NCBI GenBank assembly: GCA_005793615.1
Contig: SXRI01000190.1
Coordinates: 1 to 9,697 of the forward strand
Direction: 5' to 3'
Source: Bdellovibrionales bacterium
GTDB lineage: Bacteria; Bdellovibrionota; Bdellovibrionia; Bdellovibrionales; JAMPXM01
Length of the DNA stretch: 9,697 nucleotides
The position numbers and the translations under genes are program-made. Below, piece after piece: positions 6,970 to 9,697 of the stretch (position 1 is the stretch's first letter; the number at the start of each line of letters is the position of its first letter). The notes beneath the pieces were generated by a model. That model was not told the DNA's origin and made no database searches. It was given only the letters and a program-made list of their open reading frames with translations.

Positions 6970-7529
6970 CAGATTGCGCTGATTTCGGTGTCGAGATCGC
7001 GTTTAATGAATCCTGATTTCTGCGCGGAATCGAGAAAGAAATGGAGCGCATTGAAGACGCGCATGAAAACACTCTCGAAAAGCTCGGCGGTAACGGCATC
7101 GAGATTGTCGAGACTTCGGTAGATCATCTTACAGGTATCGGGATCGCGGAGATTGATCTCAAAGAAGTCTTCGGCAAATAGCTTCAAGCGTAGACAAAAT
7201 TCTTCCAGTGAGTTTGGCTGTCGTAGAATACGCTCGGTGGACTCAACTCGCTCGGCGCCAAACGATTCTAAGCAGGTACGATACAAGCCGTCTTTGCCAC
7301 CAAAATGGTAGCTGACGAGGCTGATGTTAACACCGGCGGCAGTGGCGAGGTCCTTGACGGTCGCGCCCTTGAATCCTTTGGCTGCGAACACCCGTTTTGC
7401 TTCTCGCAACAAGGCGGTGCGGGCGTCAGTGGTGGAAGGTTCGTGACTCTTAGGGCGGGCCAGAATGAATTTTCCCTTTAGGTTCTTCGCTGCCTGAGAT
7501 CTTGCTGTGAGGTGCTTTGTCGAACCCAT
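6969..7529 (-). CDS. TetR/AcrR-family transcriptional regulator, frame interrupted near its C-terminus
   Basis: Likely local repressor of the efflux operon. From the ATG at 7529 there are 186 residues. A basic extension of about 35 residues comes first, then the TetR DNA-binding domain. Helix 1 is ARTALLREAKRVFAAKGF. The helix-turn-helix is TVKDLATAAGVNISLVSYHF (about 57-76), followed by the family hallmark GGKDGLY. The ligand-binding helices follow up to DLDTEISAI, then TGA at 6969-6971. The missing C-terminal helices lie in the -1 frame directly after (6817-6969), so the intact protein would be about 237 residues. I chose ATG 7529 because GAGGAG lies 9 nt upstream; the ATG at 7581-7583 has no ribosome site. 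The premature stop could be a sequencing indel, a real mutation, or a site of frameshifting or reinitiation. Confidence 0.9.
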   Translation of the reverse strand: MGSTKHLTARSQAAKNLKGKFILARPKSHEPSTTDARTALLREAKRVFAAKGFKGATVKDLATAAGVNISLVSYHFGGKDGLYRTCLESFGAERVESTERILRQPNSLEEFCLRLKLFAEDFFEINLRDPDTCKMIYRSLDNLDAVTAELFESVFMRVFNALHFFLDSAQKSGFIKRDLDTEISAI

Positions 7530-7605
7530 CTTAAAGGACTCCTCTCCATCCACGAGTTTGGGGAGAGCTAATGACGAAATCAAATGAAGTTTTGAATAAA
7601 TTAAA

Positions 7606-7615
7606 TAAACGTTTA
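7606..7615. promoter_or_regulatory. TAAACGTTTA palindrome, candidate TetR operator
   Basis: A perfect 10-bp palindrome lies in the AT-rich spacer between the divergent tetR and M23 genes, with AAAT/AACT flanks of partial symmetry. AAAC..GTTT half-sites are common in operators of TetR-family repressors. It is about 77 nt from the tetR ATG and 20 nt upstream of the -35 box of the M23 promoter, so binding could affect either gene. Autoregulation of tetR-tolC-RND from here is inference. Confidence 0.35.
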
Positions 7616-7634
7616 ACTAGACCTAGGGCTGATT

Positions 7635-7663
7635 TTGACAATTTCCCGACAAGATCGTATGAA
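7635..7663 (+). promoter_or_regulatory. Sigma-70-like promoter of the M23 peptidase gene
   Basis: The -35 box TTGACA (7635-7640) is a perfect consensus. A 17-nt spacer leads to TATGAA (7658-7663), a 4/6 match to TATAAT. Transcription should begin about 6-8 nt further on, at 7669-7671, which is at or next to the ATG at 7671. This predicts a leaderless transcript and rules against the in-frame TTG 7635 and ATG 7659 as starts. Confidence 0.6.
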
Positions 7664-7670
7664 GACGGTC

Positions 7671-8270
7671 ATGGCGTTTGATTTTACGAGTTTTGAATTC
7701 TCACCTGTCATTCATTTGCCGCCGGAGTTTGAGATTTATGATTTTTCTAGCGGCTATGATCCTGACCGCTATCGCTCATCCGCCTATGGTATCGGGCGCT
7801 ATAATGAACGCCGACCTGGAATGTACTCCACCGAAATTTTCACTGGCAGCGGAGCGCCACGCGAGATTCATGTCGGCATTGATATCGCGGCTCCAGTTGG
7901 TACCCCAGTGCATGCCTTTTATAACGGGCGGGTGTTGCTCACGGGAATCAATGCTGCCGCCGGTGATTACGGCGGTACGATCATTACCGAGCACCTACTT
8001 GAAGATCGGTTGATCTGGGCACTGCATGGACATTTAAGTCATGAATCAGTTAGGGCTCGTTCAATTGGCGAGAGTTTCGCGCGTGGTGAGGTGATTGCCT
8101 GGATTGGCGATCACTTGGAAAATGGCGGTTGGAATCCGCACCTGCACTTTCAGCTTTCTTGGCGGAGGCCTGATCGTTGTGATCTGCCTGGTGCCGTGAG
8201 TGTGAGTGATCTCGCGAGTGCGCTTGAGATTTATCCCGATCCGCGACTTGTCTTAGGCGCCCTCTACTGA
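7671..8270 (+). CDS. M23-family metallopeptidase domain protein without signal peptide
   Basis: From ATG 7671 it has 199 residues. The zinc-peptidase motifs of the LytM/M23 family are complete. HVGID is H67-x3-D71, HGHLS is H119-x-H121, and HLHFQL is H157-x-H159; two His and the Asp bind zinc, and a further His acts in catalysis. The class normally cuts peptidoglycan cross-bridge or stem peptides. Unusually there is no signal peptide or membrane helix: the protein begins MAFDFTSFEFSPVIHL. The details DYGGTIITEH and AWIGDHLENGGWNPHLHFQL recall M23 domains I remember inside large cytosolic proteins with a class III aminotransferase domain, where the substrate is not known. The frame extends upstream to a TTG at 7635, but that region is occupied by the promoter. 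It is divergent from tetR and overlaps sua5 by 7 nt at the 3' end. Confidence 0.88.
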   Translation: MAFDFTSFEFSPVIHLPPEFEIYDFSSGYDPDRYRSSAYGIGRYNERRPGMYSTEIFTGSGAPREIHVGIDIAAPVGTPVHAFYNGRVLLTGINAAAGDYGGTIITEHLLEDRLIWALHGHLSHESVRARSIGESFARGEVIAWIGDHLENGGWNPHLHFQLSWRRPDRCDLPGAVSVSDLASALEIYPDPRLVLGALY

Positions 8271-9250
8271 GGACTCTTTGAATGCGCGTCTGTTAAATCA
8301 AGGGTTGCGGCGCGCGAGAGTCGATCCCAAATCGCTGACCACATACCTTGGCGATCAGAGCGATTGACGACATAAATACAGTCCGCACCACTTTCGCTGA
8401 TCTTGCGCATTTCGCTGTAGAGTTCCCGGGCGGCGATCGCCGGATCGTCGTTGAGTTTGAGTTCAACGGCATTCTGGGCAGGCTTGCCGGTTTCGTTTTG
8501 AATGCGTAGGCGAAGCTCGGCGGCTAGACTCGCAGTCTTCTGCGGCTCGACAATCACCAATGGGATTTTTGGCATGTAGTGATGTTTAAGTGAGCCCGGT
8601 GAAGCCTGGCTTGAACCGCGGCTCACCGCCACCGGGTGTGACCACTTGCGAAGTGCGGCTTGAATCATCTCCTCGGTCACGGCTCCAGGCCTGAGTATGC
8701 GAACATGTTCGGCGTCAATCGAAACCACGGTTGATTCAACGCCGACCTCACAAGTGCCGCCATCAACTATCAAAAGGTTCGCTCCGGGAAACTCACTTTG
8801 CACATGTTTGGGTTGGGTCGGGCTCGTATGGCCGAACTTGTTGGCGCTCGGCGCTGCCAGTGGACCAACCAGATGGATGAGTTCTTGCGCAAGCGGGTGC
8901 GCCGGATAACGAATCGCGACCGTGTCGAGTCCGGAGGTGATCAAGGGGTCCACGTGGCTGGCTTTCGGTAGTACGATCGTGAACGGGCCGGGCCAAAACA
9001 CTCGTGCGAGATAATCCGCCAGCGGTAGCCAATCAGTTGTCAGAGTGGCGGCTTGTTTGAAGTTGGCAACGTGCACGATGAGCGGGTCGAAAAAAGGTCG
9101 CTCTTTGAGTGCGAAAATCTTTTTTAATCCTTCATTTGATTCAATACTTGCGGCTAAACCATAAACTGTTTCAGTCGGTATAGCGACGACCTCGCCCTTG
9201 AGGAGTAAGTCCGTCGCCTTATGAAGTTTAGGTTCGATTATGGATGTCAC
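8264..9250 (-). CDS. sua5: Threonylcarbamoyl-AMP synthase, Sua5/YwlC type
   Basis: 328 residues, the normal length of the two-domain Sua5 form. It makes threonylcarbamoyl-AMP from Thr, bicarbonate and ATP, the first step of the t6A37 modification of ANN-decoding tRNAs in the cytoplasm. The YrdC domain (about 8-200) shows GEVVAIPTETVYGLAA (19-34), KERPFFDPL (49-57), SGLDTVAIRYP (106-115), PLAAPSANKFGHTSPT (130-145) and STVV with RILRPG. The linker SPGSLKHHYMPK (217-228) is the Sua5 signature SPG....HY.P. The C-terminal Sua5 domain runs to about 315 (AARELYSEMRKISESGAD, GMWSAIWDRLSRAA). The start is GTG at 9248-9250, the first possible codon after an in-frame TAA two codons upstream. No Shine-Dalgarno sequence is visible, and a -10-like TATCGT ends 8 nt before it. 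Confidence 0.95.
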   Translation of the reverse strand: MTSIIEPKLHKATDLLLKGEVVAIPTETVYGLAASIESNEGLKKIFALKERPFFDPLIVHVANFKQAATLTTDWLPLADYLARVFWPGPFTIVLPKASHVDPLITSGLDTVAIRYPAHPLAQELIHLVGPLAAPSANKFGHTSPTQPKHVQSEFPGANLLIVDGGTCEVGVESTVVSIDAEHVRILRPGAVTEEMIQAALRKWSHPVAVSRGSSQASPGSLKHHYMPKIPLVIVEPQKTASLAAELRLRIQNETGKPAQNAVELKLNDDPAIAARELYSEMRKISESGADCIYVVNRSDRQGMWSAIWDRLSRAATLDLTDAHSKSPQ

Positions 9251-9258
9251 GTTGCTTT

Positions 9259-9287
9259 ACGATAACTGGCGCCAAGCAATCATGCAA
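9259..9287 (-). promoter_or_regulatory. Possible promoter of sua5
   Basis: On the minus strand, TTGCAT (9287-9282) and TATCGT (9264-9259) are spaced by 17 nt, matching the -35 and -10 consensus at 3/6 and 4/6 positions. The -10 box ends 8 nt before the GTG start, which would make the message leaderless or nearly so, in keeping with the absent ribosome site. The match is modest. Confidence 0.3.
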
Positions 9288-9318
9288 CACCAGCTCCGTA
9301 ATAGCGGTCAAAGCTTCG

Positions 9319-9540
9319 TTAACGCATTCGCCGGTGTCGCACTTCGTCGCGATGGAGGAGTCGAGCATCATCGATTTGTCTTAAGAGATGGCGGCGCCCG
9401 CGGTTGACGGCGCGAAACAGATTGTCATCATAGGCCCGTACGACCACTTGCCGCCCCCAAAGGCGCACACGGAAATGGGCTCCGAAGAGATGTTTGGAGA
9501 CTCGTTTGAGGTGGAGGATGAGAGATGTGCCTTCAGGCAA
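9319..9540 (-). CDS. Short HPF/RaiA-like protein, possibly 5'-truncated
   Basis: From TTG 9538-9540 there are 73 residues. The pattern of two beta-strands (TSLILHLKRV, HFRVRLWGRQVVVRAY) followed by the helix DDNLFRAVNRGRRHLLRQID resembles the second half of ribosome hibernation factors (HPF/RaiA: '...a...DlyaAID.a..kLerQi'). These proteins sit at the decoding centre of idle ribosomes. The first strand and helix of the usual 95-110-residue domain are absent. There is no ATG or GTG: the frame is open upstream only to the TAG at 9586-9588, with TTG 9540 the sole usual start codon and no ribosome site at the right distance (GGAG is about 25 nt away). It may be a degraded gene, a divergent short homologue, or use an unusual start. 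The plus-strand frame over the same DNA is less protein-like. Family assignment is tentative. Confidence 0.42.
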   Translation of the reverse strand: MPEGTSLILHLKRVSKHLFGAHFRVRLWGRQVVVRAYDDNLFRAVNRGRRHLLRQIDDARLLHRDEVRHRRMR

Positions 9541-9585
9541 GATGGTTTCGATATCTGCAAGACTAGTACTCCGACAAGAAAGTTT

Positions 9586-9697
9586 CTAGCCGTTTTTTAG
9601 AGCCCGCTTCTTCGCGGGTTTGACTCTTTGCAGTAGCAACATGTTTTTGTTCTCGATTATCCATTCAAATTCCTCGCCTTTTTCGATCTCGAAACTC
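9586..9697 (-). CDS. C-terminus of an AbrB/SpoVT-like (MazE-type) protein
   Basis: A minus-strand frame entering from the right edge gives 36 residues to a TAG at 9586-9588. They include FEIEKGEEFEWIIENKNMLL and then LQRVKPAKKR. The pattern 'lgi..Gdefew.ied..lLLqrv' matches the second half of swapped-hairpin AbrB domains, found in antitoxins and transition-state regulators, with a basic tail afterwards. The N-terminal half and any partner are outside the window. The amber stop is in the same frame as the HPF-like stretch downstream. A GC-rich inverted repeat (CCCGC 9603-9607, GCGGG 9614-9618) lies inside the basic tail. Confidence 0.5.
   Translation of the reverse strand, partial: SFEIEKGEEFEWIIENKNMLLLQRVKPAKKRALKNG

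Noticed and set aside
8272..8322. Interrupted inverted repeat (GACTCT...GCGCG / CGCGC...AGAGTC) near the M23/sua5 convergent junction
   Set aside because: The arms are short, uneven and separated by a 22-nt loop. It lies inside the sua5 coding end and has no T-tract.
9388..9600. A 70-codon plus-strand frame (MAAPAVDGAKQIV...) ending just before a GC-rich hairpin
   Set aside because: The hairpin made it look like a gene with a terminator, but the opposite strand has better family-like features, and this frame lacks a ribosome site and recognisable domains.
9603..9618. CCCGC/GCGGG hairpin as an intrinsic terminator
   Set aside because: It lies within the AbrB-like coding tail. On the minus strand it is followed by CTCTAAAAAA rather than T's, and on the plus strand only by TTTGAC with no convincing gene reading into it.

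Overview
The window is about 9.7 kb of dense, roughly 50% GC bacterial DNA. It looks like a Gram-negative chromosome: it encodes a TolC-like outer-membrane channel, an RND inner-membrane pump and other exported proteins. The mix of a Sua5-type tRNA-modification enzyme, a signal-less M23 metallopeptidase and secreted low-complexity proteins would fit a Bdellovibrionota/Oligoflexia-type or other deltaproteobacteria-like lineage. That placement is an impression from protein style only. I see no rRNA, tRNA, CRISPR array, insertion sequence or phage module.

Layout. Positions 2-124 (+) hold the C-terminal end of a gene entering from the left. Positions 283-2157 (+) hold a two-gene unit. Its first gene encodes an exported protein with a Pro/Glu/Val-rich stalk, two Asp/His-rich stretches and, between them, a compact Cys/His motif (ICHKGKT...HTKHGDYLGPC). 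Its second gene encodes a small single-pass membrane protein with a Lys/Pro-rich tail. These two are the least explained genes here. Convergent with them, on the minus strand, is a drug-efflux operon read in the order tetR (7529 to 6817), tolC-like (6820-5399), RND pump (5412-2149). The pump and the small membrane protein overlap tail to tail by 9 nt, and a hairpin spans the junction. To the right, an M23 metallopeptidase gene (7671-8270, +) diverges from tetR. It then converges, with a 7-nt overlap, on a sua5 gene (9250-8264, -). The right edge holds two minus-strand pieces: a short reading frame resembling part of a ribosome-hibernation (HPF/RaiA) protein, and the C-terminus of an AbrB/SpoVT-like protein.

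Main points for a second look. (1) The tetR frame is interrupted by a -1 shift. The missing 50-residue C-terminus lies in the next frame and ends in an ATGA overlap with the tolC start. (2) The efflux operon has no periplasmic adaptor gene. (3) The M23 gene has a consensus-like sigma-70 promoter whose -10 box ends 7 nt before the likely ATG, which predicts a leaderless mRNA; sua5 has a weaker version of the same arrangement. (4) The His/Asp-rich secreted protein and its small membrane partner are unassigned and may be a metal-related envelope pair. (5) The HPF-like frame lacks a good start and is separated by an in-frame amber codon from the AbrB-like frame upstream.
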